Shown piece by piece: positions 54,265 through 62,954 of a DNA stretch of 64,000 nucleotides. Source of the stretch: Pseudobacteriovorax sp. GTDB lineage: Bacteria > Bdellovibrionota_B > Oligoflexia > Oligoflexales > Oligoflexaceae. The stretch covers positions 62,001 to 126,000 of the forward strand of contig JABSRP010000015.1 of NCBI GenBank assembly GCA_013215145.1, written 5' to 3'. Below the pieces are notes generated by a model, which searched no databases, was not told the origin of the DNA, and worked only from the letters and a program-made list of their open reading frames with translations. Numbering within the stretch: the first letter of the stretch is position 1; the number at the start of each line of letters is the position of its first letter. The position numbers and the translations under genes are program-made.

Positions 54265-54450
54265 TTAGTTTACTTCCAGAGTTTTGCCCTCAGCTTTTTT
54301 CACAGCTTCGGCCGGCTTTTCTGGTTTTTCCGCTACGGGAGCAGCCTTCTCTTTGTCACCGAATACTTCGGCGTAGATAATTTTATCTTGCTGTGTCATG
54401 CAAGAAACTGACAATAGGCTCAATAGAACTAAGCTAATAGTTTTTCTCAT
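54265..54450 (-). CDS. Small lipoprotein, 61 aa
   Basis: Start ATG 54450 (GGAGG five bases upstream). Signal peptide with lipobox SVSC, then a charged Lys/Glu/Ala/Pro stretch (KEKAAPVAEKPEKPAEAVKK). Short lipoproteins of this type are common in didermic bacteria. Followed by a strong terminator, so monocistronic. Function unknown. Confidence 0.7.
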   Translation of the reverse strand: MRKTISLVLLSLLSVSCMTQQDKIIYAEVFGDKEKAAPVAEKPEKPAEAVKKAEGKTLEVN

Positions 54451-54563
54451 GTATTCCTCCACGTTTGTACTATATATTGCAAAGGAGGTGCCACTGATAA
54501 GGTCTTGAAATTACGTTTTGGTCAGCTTCAATCGTAAAGTTCTTGGGCGTAAACGTATAGCTC

Positions 54564-55979
54564 TTAGACACCCATCAAATGCCCTCCGCAAACCCTTAAG
54601 GTGACTCCGTTAATCCCTTGGCTCTCACTGCTGCTCAAAAAGCACAGCGCATGGGCTATGTCCTGGGGCACACCCCCTTGTAAGAAGGCGGCTAACCTTC
54701 TGGAAAATTGCTTAGTTAGAAATGGAACTCGGTCTGTCATAGGGGTTTCGATAAAACCAGGAGCAATCGCATTCACTGTGATGCCTTGCGATTTCAGATT
54801 CTCTGACAAATAAGCCACGTGACCGATCAATCCTGCCTTAGAGGTGGAGTAGTTCGTCTGTCCAAAGTTTCCAGCAATGCCACTGATGGATGACATACAA
54901 ATAATGCGTCCATAGTCGGCAATGAGTCCATTTTCAATCAGTGCGGTATTGGTTCGAATTACCGATTCTAGATTGATCGTCAAAACCATATTCCAATGGG
55001 CCTCAGACATTTTTTTCAGCGTTTTATCTCGCGTGACTCCCGCGTTGTGGACGATGATATCAAGTTTGGTATCCTTAGACTTTAAGTAAGCTATCACCTT
55101 TTCTGCGGCGTCCCGATCGCTTAGGTCTACGAGGGAGTAGTGCGCCTCACACTTTGCTGCAAGCGCTGTTAGCGATGCTTCTGTTTCGGGTCTATCGAGG
55201 GCGATAACATGACAACCCTCATGAAACAGTGCCTCAACCACCGCTTTACCAATTCCTCCTGCCGCCCCTGTAACCAGAGCCGTTTTTCCAGCTAAACTGC
55301 CGGATAAGTTTCCTTTGACGGTACCTTTGACTTCATCTGTAATCGGTATGGTTTGCGCCGTAATAAAGCTGCTGAAATCGGAAAGAAAAAACTTGATGCA
55401 AGGTACTGCGCGTTTTAGGGATTCGTCGCTGTTCCCTACTTGAAGTAGTTGAACGGAATGCCCTTTAGGAGCCATTTCCTTGGCCATACTACGAACAAAA
55501 CCTTTAACGGCGTGCGCTACGATTTTATGCCCTTGGCTGGGGGCTTCTTCAGGTCGGATGCCAAGAATCACGATACGTGATGAGGGAGTTAAGGCCACAA
55601 TCGCCTTGTTAAAAAAATGAAAAAGACTGGTCATTGAGTCGACATCTTCAAGCCCAGAGCAATCAAAAATGATTCCCTGAAACCTTTGAAAGCTGTCTGA
55701 AAAGTCGAGAGACTGTAAATTGTTATGTGTGATGTCGGCGAAACTGCTTTGGTCCACTCCGGGAGCTAAAAGAAAGGATGCCCCTGTTTTGCCAAGAAAC
55801 TTCCCAAGCTTATGGTTGAACTGACCGCGACCGCCAATAAGTATTTCCCTACCTGCCAAAAGCTCTTCTTCCCACTGACCGCGATTCCGCTTTAGTACCG
55901 GGGGTTTGTTGACTCCTACCTGTTTCAGAAGGCCTTGAACTAAGTTAGATTGGGAGATGGTATCAATATTAACCGACAT
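54564..55979 (-). CDS. Two-domain 3-oxoacyl-ACP reductase (FabG4/HMwFabG type)
   Basis: 471 residues from ATG 55979; in-frame ATGs upstream extend to 56051 without added homology. Residues about 1-220 are a degenerate flavodoxin-like Rossmann domain. Residues about 225-470 are a full SDR domain with TGAAGGIGKAV, NAGVTRDK, the catalytic Ser in CMSSISG, NYSTSKAG (Tyr and Lys) and a C-terminal RVCGGHLMGV, as in the tuberculosis FabG4. Such proteins reduce 3-oxoacyl-CoA/ACP with NADH in fatty-acid or polyhydroxyalkanoate-type metabolism. A 45-residue ORF and a dyad lie upstream. Confidence 0.92.
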   Translation of the reverse strand: MSVNIDTISQSNLVQGLLKQVGVNKPPVLKRNRGQWEEELLAGREILIGGRGQFNHKLGKFLGKTGASFLLAPGVDQSSFADITHNNLQSLDFSDSFQRFQGIIFDCSGLEDVDSMTSLFHFFNKAIVALTPSSRIVILGIRPEEAPSQGHKIVAHAVKGFVRSMAKEMAPKGHSVQLLQVGNSDESLKRAVPCIKFFLSDFSSFITAQTIPITDEVKGTVKGNLSGSLAGKTALVTGAAGGIGKAVVEALFHEGCHVIALDRPETEASLTALAAKCEAHYSLVDLSDRDAAEKVIAYLKSKDTKLDIIVHNAGVTRDKTLKKMSEAHWNMVLTINLESVIRTNTALIENGLIADYGRIICMSSISGIAGNFGQTNYSTSKAGLIGHVAYLSENLKSQGITVNAIAPGFIETPMTDRVPFLTKQFSRRLAAFLQGGVPQDIAHALCFLSSSESQGINGVTLRVCGGHLMGV

Positions 55980-56109
55980 CGTTATGCTGCTCACTGAAAT
56001 TTCTACCTTGTGGACAGGCGGTAGAGTACCAGTATTAAACCTTGGCAGCAACTGTCCGAGGCAGAAATGGAAACGGCTTAGATAGGATCAGTTGATATCT
56101 TGAGTGGAA

Positions 56110-56247
56110 TCAAGACGATTTCATATCCCGAAGCAGGGTCGATTTGCTTGTGGCAATGGGCTTAACATGTGGGGTTGTGCTTTTTTGATAGCATAGAAGA
56201 TTTTGGCGCAGTTGGTTCAGCCATAGTATGTCGTCTTGGTGTTTCAT
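56110..56247 (-). CDS. Small ORF, 45 aa, upstream of FabG4-like gene
   Basis: Not a long frame, but supported by a good ribosome-binding site (TTAGGAG seven bases before ATG 56247). The product is basic, polar (45 residues, ending DMKSS) and matches no family I know. It sits 130 bp before the reductase start on the same strand and downstream of a dyad at 56292-56310, so it could be a leader peptide or a small protein of the same transcript. Confidence 0.4.
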   Translation of the reverse strand: MKHQDDILWLNQLRQNLLCYQKSTTPHVKPIATSKSTLLRDMKSS

Positions 56248-56587
56248 GTCAGCTCTCCTAAGGTAAACCAAAGATTAGCCCACCCAAACAATATGAATGT
56301 TTCGTTCATAAATCATATCTCAGAGCTAAATTCTGTCAATATTTGATAGGTTAATAAAAGATAATAGATTCAAATAGGTGGGTTTGTTTTTAATCAATAA
56401 ATCCCGCTAGCTAGGTTTCTTTGTATCCGTTTAGAGTGAATAAATTTAGATTTTATCCGTAAAATATGAGCGAATCTGCGACATTGGCCAAACATCTCAC
56501 CGTCCCCATTCGGGATTTTTACTTAGAAAACTTCCTAAAGTGTGCTAGCAAACCCAGCAGTTAAGTCACCATAGGCAAGGAGAAAAT
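56248..56587. other. Intergenic region between the 45-residue ORF and the POT gene
   Basis: 340 bp, AT-rich, with a dyad at 56292-56310 and the AAGGAG site of the POT gene at its right end. Nothing else supported. Confidence 0.5.
56292..56310. promoter_or_regulatory. Dyad upstream of small ORF/FabG4 gene
   Basis: TATGAATG-TTT-CGTTCATA is a near-perfect inverted repeat (7 of 8 arm bases). Similar TGAATG/CATTCA dyads bind TetR-type fatty-acid regulators in other bacteria, which would suit the reductase gene downstream. Confidence 0.35.
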
Positions 56588-57931
56588 ATGACATACAGAT
56601 CGCAGCCGCAGGATACTGCAGGTATGCCGGGTGGGATTCCCTATATCGTCGCCAACGAGGCTGCTGAGCGTTTTAGTTACTACGGGATGAGGACAATTTT
56701 AATTGTTTTCATGACCAAATACCTCTTGGACTCATCGGGTAACCTTGCGCCAATGGGTGACGACGAAGCAAAAGGTTACTATCACCTTTTTTCTACTGCC
56801 GTCTACTTTTTCCCTTTCCTTGGGGCTCTTTTGAGTGATTGGCTCATAGGAAAATATCGAACCATCTTATACCTATCAATTGTTTATTGTGCCGGACACA
56901 TAGTACTGGCTTTAGACGAGACGCGCTTTGGGCTGGCACTAGGTTTGGGATTAATTGCCTTTGGTTCTGGGGGGATTAAGCCATGTGTCGCCTCCCATGT
57001 AGGCGATCAGTTTGGAAAACGGAATCAACACCTGATGGAAAAGGTCTTCAGTTGGTTTTACTTTTCCATCAATCTAGGAGCCTTCTTATCTACGGCGGCA
57101 ACTCCCTTATTTCTGGCTCATTATGGTCCTTCTGTGGCTTTTGGCGTCCCTGGTCTACTTATGATTTTAGCGACCTTTGTATTTTGGCTTGGTAGGCACA
57201 AATTTATTCACGTTAAGCCAGCTGGATCGGCATTTATTAAAGAGGCGACTCAATCGTCGAGCTTAAAGACTCTTGGAAAATTATCTATCATCTATATTTT
57301 CGTCGCAGTTTTTTGGGCCTTGTTCGAACAAACAGGGTCATCGTGGGTTCTGCAAGCAGATGATTTAGATCGCATGGTCTGGGGGTTCGAAATTTTGCCC
57401 TCTCAGGTGCAGGCTGCTAACCCCTTTATGATTCTTGCGTTTATTCCCGTGGCTAGCTATCTCATCTACCCGGCTCTTGGTAAGATTATGGACCTTACCC
57501 CCCTGAAAAAGATATCCATCGGATTGTTTCTGACGTTTCTATCGTTCTTAATCATCGCCTACTGCCAAACTCTTATCGATCAAGGTGAATCACCCACAAT
57601 CCTTTGGCAGGTCTTGGCCTATGCGGTTATCACGATGGGAGAGGTATTTGTATCAATCACGTGCCTTGAGTTTTCCTATACCCAAGCTCCGAAAAGCCTG
57701 AAATCAATTATTATGGCTCTGTTCTACTTTAGTGTAGCTATCGGAAATATGTTTGTGTCTGTCGTAAACTTTTTCATTATGAACGAAGACGGTAGCAGCA
57801 AATTGGCAGGAGCCGATTACTATTATTTTTTCGCTTATGTCATGGGAATTACTGCGGTACTCTTTTTAGCTGTAGTGAAATTCTATAAGCCAACCCCTGT
57901 GGCTGTAGCCTCTTCATCAGATATTGAGTAA
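56588..57931 (+). CDS. POT/PTR2-family proton-dependent oligopeptide transporter
   Basis: 447 residues, about 12 membrane helices. The N-terminal ExxERFxYYG motif (NEAAERFSYYGMR), then FGSGGIKPCVASHVGDQF and the SWFYFSINLGAFLS block are diagnostic of POT. Imports di- or tripeptides with protons across the inner membrane. AAGGAG precedes ATG. Followed by a 390-bp region with a minus-strand candidate sRNA. Confidence 0.93.
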   Translation: MTYRSQPQDTAGMPGGIPYIVANEAAERFSYYGMRTILIVFMTKYLLDSSGNLAPMGDDEAKGYYHLFSTAVYFFPFLGALLSDWLIGKYRTILYLSIVYCAGHIVLALDETRFGLALGLGLIAFGSGGIKPCVASHVGDQFGKRNQHLMEKVFSWFYFSINLGAFLSTAATPLFLAHYGPSVAFGVPGLLMILATFVFWLGRHKFIHVKPAGSAFIKEATQSSSLKTLGKLSIIYIFVAVFWALFEQTGSSWVLQADDLDRMVWGFEILPSQVQAANPFMILAFIPVASYLIYPALGKIMDLTPLKKISIGLFLTFLSFLIIAYCQTLIDQGESPTILWQVLAYAVITMGEVFVSITCLEFSYTQAPKSLKSIIMALFYFSVAIGNMFVSVVNFFIMNEDGSSKLAGADYYYFFAYVMGITAVLFLAVVKFYKPTPVAVASSSDIE

Positions 57932-58321
57932 GTGTTTTTTTCGAAACAGACCCCAAGATCAGAATTACATTTTGGGGTGTTGATGCGAACTCAATCCTCT
58001 CGCATATCCCTAACTGTGGATTAATGCCAAACTATTTGTTAGCATGCCGAGCTAAAAAACGTACGTCCCTCGATCGTTCGAGGGACGTATCACTAAGGGA
58101 GACACATCTGTCAAATAAGGAAGGCTGAGTTGACACTGCAGCCTGACCTAGTTATGGCTGATTTTTCTTGGTGCGTCAATAAATATATTAAGAATGTGTT
58201 ATTTTTTTTGACAGTTGCTGCGATGATTACCCATCATTTTTTCAAAAGTTAAATAAATATAGCTGATTATCCTTGGTGCCAGAATTGCAGCGGTAAGGCT
58301 GAAGTGTTTTTGGAGTTTGAA
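57932..58321. other. Intergenic region between POT gene and VTC operon
   Basis: About 390 bp. It holds ACCCCAA/TTGGGGT at about 57950-57980 (possible weak terminator of the POT gene), a strong hairpin read on minus as the end of a candidate sRNA, and the promoter of the VTC operon at its right end. No ORF is supported. Confidence 0.5.
58054..58144 (-). ncRNA. Candidate small RNA, about 90 nt, minus strand
   Basis: Promoter-like TTGACG-17-CATAAC (58179 to 58151, minus). The stretch holds AGGCTG paired with CAGCCT, GACA/TGTC, and ends in an 11-bp perfect stem TACGTCCCTCG-AACGAT-CGAGGGACGTA followed by GTTTTTT. No minus-strand gene precedes it. Extent is estimated. Confidence 0.35.
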
Positions 58322-59014
58322 ATGTGGAAGCTGAACGTACACCAAAACTATAATGAGTATAAATTTCATGTTGCGAATGAGTCGCTAGCGTATGTTCGTA
58401 ACGTGCTGGATTCTTTGCATGGACATAGTGATCCCTTCCCGGAAGGTGTTGTCGATTCAATCTATTACGATACGTCCGACCTAGCGTTTTACAACCAGTG
58501 TCTCAACGGGGATCCGATGAAAACTAAATTCCGGATTCGAGGGTACGGTGACGGGGCGTTCCACCAGATGCATCTAAAACGGAAAGATTTATTTACGGTT
58601 GCCAAGAAAAAACAGAAGATCAAGCCTGTTGTATTAAAGGATTCTTCTGGCCCAGTTTGGAACTCTCTGGCCTCTGCTGAAGACGATATCGAAAACTTTA
58701 TCGCAATTACATCGGAAGCTGAGCAGTATGGGCCTATTATGCCCGTGATTAGGGTCAAGTATCATCGATATCGCTATCGAGTACTAGATTATCGCATCAC
58801 TTTGGATACCAATGTTGAGGTTTCTGGCTTCGACAACGGCTTGCTACTGAGAGAAAAATACGGGGTTCTACCGGATCATGTGCTTGAGGTGAAAACAGTA
58901 GATCCAAGGCCTCATCTGCCCTTGCTGGGATTGATACGGCTTCCTCAGATATCGTATTCAAAGTTTTTGCTTGGATTAAATTTGTTGATTACTGGTGACT
59001 CGCGTTGCTTTTGA
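58322..59014 (+). CDS. VTC-domain protein (polyphosphate polymerase-like)
   Basis: 230 residues from ATG 58322 (GGAG six bases upstream; GTG 58304 is an alternative). The VTC fold is seen in NEYKFHV, DSIYYDTSDLAFYNQ, KFRIRGYG, HLKRKD, RVKYHRYRYRV, RITLDTNV and LEVKT, giving the basic tunnel residues and the acidic metal ligand of the VTC4 catalytic domain. In yeast VTC4 makes polyphosphate from ATP. Bacterial copies occur beside DUF4956 and CotH genes, as here. First gene of an apparent six-gene operon. Soluble, cytoplasmic; coupled across 10 bp to the DUF4956 membrane protein. Confidence 0.85.
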   Translation: MWKLNVHQNYNEYKFHVANESLAYVRNVLDSLHGHSDPFPEGVVDSIYYDTSDLAFYNQCLNGDPMKTKFRIRGYGDGAFHQMHLKRKDLFTVAKKKQKIKPVVLKDSSGPVWNSLASAEDDIENFIAITSEAEQYGPIMPVIRVKYHRYRYRVLDYRITLDTNVEVSGFDNGLLLREKYGVLPDHVLEVKTVDPRPHLPLLGLIRLPQISYSKFLLGLNLLITGDSRCF

Positions 59015-59024
59015 TGGAGTTGAT

Positions 59025-59717
59025 ATGGATTTAGTTGGACAGTTATCAGATTTAGAGCTTGAATCAGGAATTCAAGGCGATATAGCTGGCTTTGCTGTGA
59101 CTATGGTCGTAGCGATCGGGTTTGGCTTACTATTGTACCTTCTTTACAACTTGTATTTTCAAGACAATGAACCTCAGGATGGTAGTCTGGCTCGGAGTTT
59201 AATTCTACTTGTGCCCGCATTATCGGCGACCTTTTGGATGATCCAATCCAGCATTATTTTGTCCTTGGGGCTGCTCGGATCCTTATCTTTCGTACGGTTT
59301 CGTACTCCCGTCAAAAGAGCTGAGGATGTGACATTCATCGTTATTGGTATATCATCGGCCATCGCTTGTGCCACGTATTCTTACGGGATAGGTGCCACTC
59401 TTATTGGTATTCTGTTTATTTTTACAACGGTTAGGAATTTTTGGAACATTAATTTTTTACGGCCTGGCAGAAGTGCTGTCGTAACATTTAATACCAAAAA
59501 GGCCACGACTATCAGTCAAATTAAAGAGCTTTTCCAGCAAGTGGGTGTACAAGGAGAGTTTGTAAGTTCCCGTACCTACGACGGAATCACATCTTATGTA
59601 TTTAATGCGAAGCATATCTCGCGGTCTGGGCATGATAAGCTGTCCGTTGTTCTGCATAGTTACGACCAGAATGCTAGCTTCAATATCTTCTATCCGAACG
59701 ATAGGCTGGGGGTATAG
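59025..59717 (+). CDS. DUF4956 membrane protein
   Basis: 230 residues from ATG 59025 (GGAG six bases upstream). Three to four membrane helices (about 25-48, 60-90, 100-135), with SFVRFRTPVKRAEDVTFI conserved in DUF4956, then a soluble C-terminal ferredoxin-like part (about 150-230). DUF4956 genes regularly sit next to VTC genes. It probably forms the membrane channel or anchor for the VTC enzyme; no experiment known to me shows this. Confidence 0.85.
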   Translation: MDLVGQLSDLELESGIQGDIAGFAVTMVVAIGFGLLLYLLYNLYFQDNEPQDGSLARSLILLVPALSATFWMIQSSIILSLGLLGSLSFVRFRTPVKRAEDVTFIVIGISSAIACATYSYGIGATLIGILFIFTTVRNFWNINFLRPGRSAVVTFNTKKATTISQIKELFQQVGVQGEFVSSRTYDGITSYVFNAKHISRSGHDKLSVVLHSYDQNASFNIFYPNDRLGV

Positions 59718-59723
59718 GCCGTC

Positions 59724-60746
59724 ATGGTACACTGGAATTTGATAAAAAGGCGTCAAATACTTTTCCTTCAGTTCGGACTGTTGGCGTGCCTTGTGTTGGG
59801 TTTCACGATATTCCAAGGTATGGAAGGTCAAGCAAACTCTGACCGACTTGAGATTATCGAAGAGATCAGATTACCGATAAAAGAAGTGTCGGGTCTCGCC
59901 TATGTAAGATCAGTAGATGGAGCTTTTGACATTGCTGCCGTGGGTGATAAAAAAGCAGAGATCTTGATATATAACACGGGACTTAAAACGACACAGCTGT
60001 ATAGCTTTGCCGAACTCCTGTTTGAGCGGTTCTCGTTATGTTTCGATGAGACGAGCGCAGACTGTGTTAAAATCAGGAAAAAAATCAGTTCCGATTGGGA
60101 GGCCATTGTCGTCGACAACGATGGAAGTTTTCATATCATGCAGGAGCATTCCCAGGCCATCATAACGCTTAATTCCGATGTATCGGAAATTTTAAGCATT
60201 ACCAACTTTGATCTCGTTGGCGATGATAGTAAACTTAAAAAATCGAGCTCAAAGATTCAAAGTAATTCTCTTGGAGAGGGCTTTATTAAACAAGGTGAGA
60301 ATTTTATTGTCGCCAAAGAGATGTATCCTCTTTCCTTCGTTGAAATAGGAGAATCGAAAGCCGTTGCAAAGGGATTTTCGCAGGCAACACAGGCCTTGAG
60401 TAAAGAATCAACGGATGCTAAAGGTCAGAATTTGTTTCGACGAAAACTGGATGTATTGTCTAAATGGGAGCTGTCCGGACATAGTAAATGTGACTTTAGT
60501 GAGTTAGCGGTAAGGAATGGAAAGCTCTTGGCGCTTAGTCAAAAGTGTAAGAAGCTCATGGTTTTTTCTGAGTTACCAACGGGCAAAAATAAAGTCGTTC
60601 CGGAACAAGTGTTTCCGTTGCCCAAAAAAATAAACTCTCCAGAGGCTTTAGCAGTACTACCTGATGGTACGATTGCGATAGGTAGCGATATTAAGAAAAA
60701 GAAAACGAATCTGTTTATTCTGAAATTTCATGGGGAAAGCCCCTAG
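59724..60746 (+). CDS. Exported or anchored protein, propeller/phytase-like
   Basis: 340 residues. N-terminal membrane segment (about 11-30: LFLQFGLLACLVLGFTIF). The mature part has short repeated strands: EVSGLAYVRS, DWEAIVVDNDGSFHIM, SLGEGFIKQGENFIVAKE, DFSELAVRNGKLLALS and SPEALAVLPDGTIAIGSD, resembling a six-bladed propeller of the SdiA-regulated or esterase-like phytase type. Located between DUF4956 and the outer-membrane barrel, so it may act in the periplasm on phosphate-rich polymers. Function unproven. Confidence 0.6.
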   Translation: MVHWNLIKRRQILFLQFGLLACLVLGFTIFQGMEGQANSDRLEIIEEIRLPIKEVSGLAYVRSVDGAFDIAAVGDKKAEILIYNTGLKTTQLYSFAELLFERFSLCFDETSADCVKIRKKISSDWEAIVVDNDGSFHIMQEHSQAIITLNSDVSEILSITNFDLVGDDSKLKKSSSKIQSNSLGEGFIKQGENFIVAKEMYPLSFVEIGESKAVAKGFSQATQALSKESTDAKGQNLFRRKLDVLSKWELSGHSKCDFSELAVRNGKLLALSQKCKKLMVFSELPTGKNKVVPEQVFPLPKKINSPEALAVLPDGTIAIGSDIKKKKTNLFILKFHGESP

Positions 60747-60761
60747 GGAGTTTGCCATCTT

Positions 60762-61763
60762 ATGGAGTATTTGTTGCGAATACTTTTGTTTTTTTCTGTT
60801 GTTGCGTCCCTCTCAAATGCAAAGCTTTACGCCGCTCTAAAGGATGTAAAGGTTGATGGTTATTTAGATTCGACCCTTGAGGTTGAGTCATTCAAAAATG
60901 GTGAATTAAATCACCGCGCAAAAATCGAAGCTGAAACCAAACGAAAGAATGGCGTTAAAGCTGAGTTTGCTGTTCGTTTTGAATCGAATCAAAATGAAAG
61001 CGAGTTTCGGGAGTCTGTTATCAATAAAAAGTTTGATGATGGCTGGAGGCTTGAATTTGGCTTCACTAAAAAGCGATTCGGGCTCGAATACGAATATGAT
61101 AAATTGAAACGCTCAACAATTCGACGCAGTCCGGTATACCGAAGATTAGAAATCTTCACCTATGCCAGTCGAGAAACCATGCTGAGATGGTATAGAAAAG
61201 CGGATTTTAAAAAAGATAGAGCTGGTTATGAATTGTCCCTTGGCAACTCTGCAGCCCAAAATACCAGCCTTCTCGCTTCGACTAAAATACCTTTGTCGGA
61301 AGTCTCTACCTTTAGTTCCTGGCTTCAAATTCAATCAGATCATATTGACGATGGTCAACAAATAGTTTGGGCTCTTATGTCGGCTATGGAACATAAGATG
61401 GATCGTCACAAGGTGGTCAACGAAGTCTTAATTGCTGTCGACCCTGATCAGACAGAATTGAACAAGACTCTAGACTTGGGAGATGAGGCGTATTTTGCGG
61501 CTTGGAAGGGTGAATATAATTATGTGATATCCAAGTCTCCCGATGGACTTTGGCTTTATATTATGCAAACCTCGTTTGCTGCGCAGGATTTGGATGTCGG
61601 GGGATATAATTCGATTCAGCTTTTGGTTGGGACTAGTTACTACGTTGAGCCATTGACTCTGGCCATCAATCTTGATGGAGTGGGATCCACCTCTAGAATC
61701 GATCCGACCAATAGGAATTATTCCGAGAGTAATGTTAGATTGGAAGCCGTGTATGAGTTTTAA
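60762..61763 (+). CDS. Outer-membrane beta-barrel protein of the VTC/CotH operon
   Basis: 333 residues, signal peptide about 1-24 (RILLFFSVVASLSNAKLYA). Alternating amphipathic strands (VKVDGYLDSTLEVES, WRLEFGFTKKRFGLEYEY) and a last strand SNVRLEAVYEF with terminal Phe, the usual BAM signal of a porin-like barrel. Overlaps the CotH start by 11 bases. It gives the operon its own outer-membrane component; function unknown. Confidence 0.7.
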   Translation: MEYLLRILLFFSVVASLSNAKLYAALKDVKVDGYLDSTLEVESFKNGELNHRAKIEAETKRKNGVKAEFAVRFESNQNESEFRESVINKKFDDGWRLEFGFTKKRFGLEYEYDKLKRSTIRRSPVYRRLEIFTYASRETMLRWYRKADFKKDRAGYELSLGNSAAQNTSLLASTKIPLSEVSTFSSWLQIQSDHIDDGQQIVWALMSAMEHKMDRHKVVNEVLIAVDPDQTELNKTLDLGDEAYFAAWKGEYNYVISKSPDGLWLYIMQTSFAAQDLDVGGYNSIQLLVGTSYYVEPLTLAINLDGVGSTSRIDPTNRNYSESNVRLEAVYEF

Positions 61764-62892
61764 CCTGTTGAAACTAAGTCAGTGCCGACTGTTAGCTATA
61801 CTTTTTTCCATAGTGATATGTGCTTGCCATATCGAGCCAGAAGAAACACCTGATTATGGTTTGACTCCCGTCTTAATCGATATCGAAGCGGAAGATTTCG
61901 GCCGGCTGAATAGTACGGCATTTGACAAAATTCCAGTTCGCGCAAAGGTCACCCTTTCTGGACAGACATATTTAGCTGAAATAAATTATGCTGGTAAATC
62001 GACCCTCGATGCCTTCAAAAAAAACTATGATGTTCGATTGCTTGAGACTCCTTACAAAAACCGCTACAAATGGCGGCTAAGCTCTCAATTTGCTGATGCC
62101 TCTTTGATTCGAGCCTCCATCGGCTTTCAGATGTTTGAGGCTATGGGAGTGCCCTCGCCCTCTGTGGAATTTGTGTCGCTTGCGATCAACGGCAAGGCTG
62201 GGGGATTATATCAATTACAGGAATTAGTGGATGAGGAGTTTTTTGCAAATCGGGATATCTCATACTCAGAATTATTCAAAGCTAAGTTTGCTAATGCCGG
62301 TTTCGAAAGAAGTTTTTTGACTCGATTGTCTGATGCTTATAGCGACCAAACTGAAGACAAAAATTGGGCTGCCTTGACTTACCTTTGGGAGCAAGTCAAC
62401 CTTCCTTCCGAGGACTTGACAGGAATTGAAAAAATTCTCGACGTTGAGCAATACCTCAACTATATCGCAGTTTGTGTTAGTTTGAACCACTGGGATGGAT
62501 TTAATAACAACTACTACCTAGCTAGATTCTCCTCTGATGGAAAGTTTCGGATTTACCCTTGGGATCTTGATAGGATTTTCGAAGAGAAACCCTATGTGCC
62601 CAATGAATCGATTTTTGGAAGTAACCAGCTGACAGAGAAACTTCTGGCCAATTCGAAATGGCGTTCGTTTTATTTGAAGCGTATTGATGCCATTATTAAT
62701 AGTGACGCATTCAATGCTGTCGAGTCTGAAATCATTAGTCAGAGTCTCACGATTAAACAGGCTTATATCAACGATCAATTTCTTGAGAGCCGATTTGGAT
62801 TTGATAAATCCCAATCGGACTTGTTGAGTTATGTTCAAACTTGGAAGTCGGCACTAATTGAAGAGTTTGAGTCGCTTGCTCTCGATCCCTAG
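61753..62892 (+). CDS. CotH kinase-family lipoprotein
   Basis: 379 residues from ATG 61753, inside the end of the barrel gene; an in-frame ATG at 61672 is less likely. The signal peptide ends in a lipobox-like VICAC (Cys25). CotH core: YAGKSTL near 76, GGLYQLQELVDEEFF, NHWDGFNNNYYL and IYPWDLDRIFE, with the acidic residues thought to bind Mg2+/ATP. Spore-coat CotH of Bacillus phosphorylates CotB and CotG; here the protein sits on the envelope side, where ATP is scarce, so the phosphate donor is an open question. Linked with VTC/DUF4956 genes in many bacteria. Confidence 0.85.
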   Translation: MSFNLLKLSQCRLLAILFSIVICACHIEPEETPDYGLTPVLIDIEAEDFGRLNSTAFDKIPVRAKVTLSGQTYLAEINYAGKSTLDAFKKNYDVRLLETPYKNRYKWRLSSQFADASLIRASIGFQMFEAMGVPSPSVEFVSLAINGKAGGLYQLQELVDEEFFANRDISYSELFKAKFANAGFERSFLTRLSDAYSDQTEDKNWAALTYLWEQVNLPSEDLTGIEKILDVEQYLNYIAVCVSLNHWDGFNNNYYLARFSSDGKFRIYPWDLDRIFEEKPYVPNESIFGSNQLTEKLLANSKWRSFYLKRIDAIINSDAFNAVESEIISQSLTIKQAYINDQFLESRFGFDKSQSDLLSYVQTWKSALIEEFESLALDP

Positions 62893-62954
62893 AATCTTTG
62901 CCATCGGTTAGATGTTAATCATCAGTGAACAAAGCAAGAGAAGACGACCCAGTT

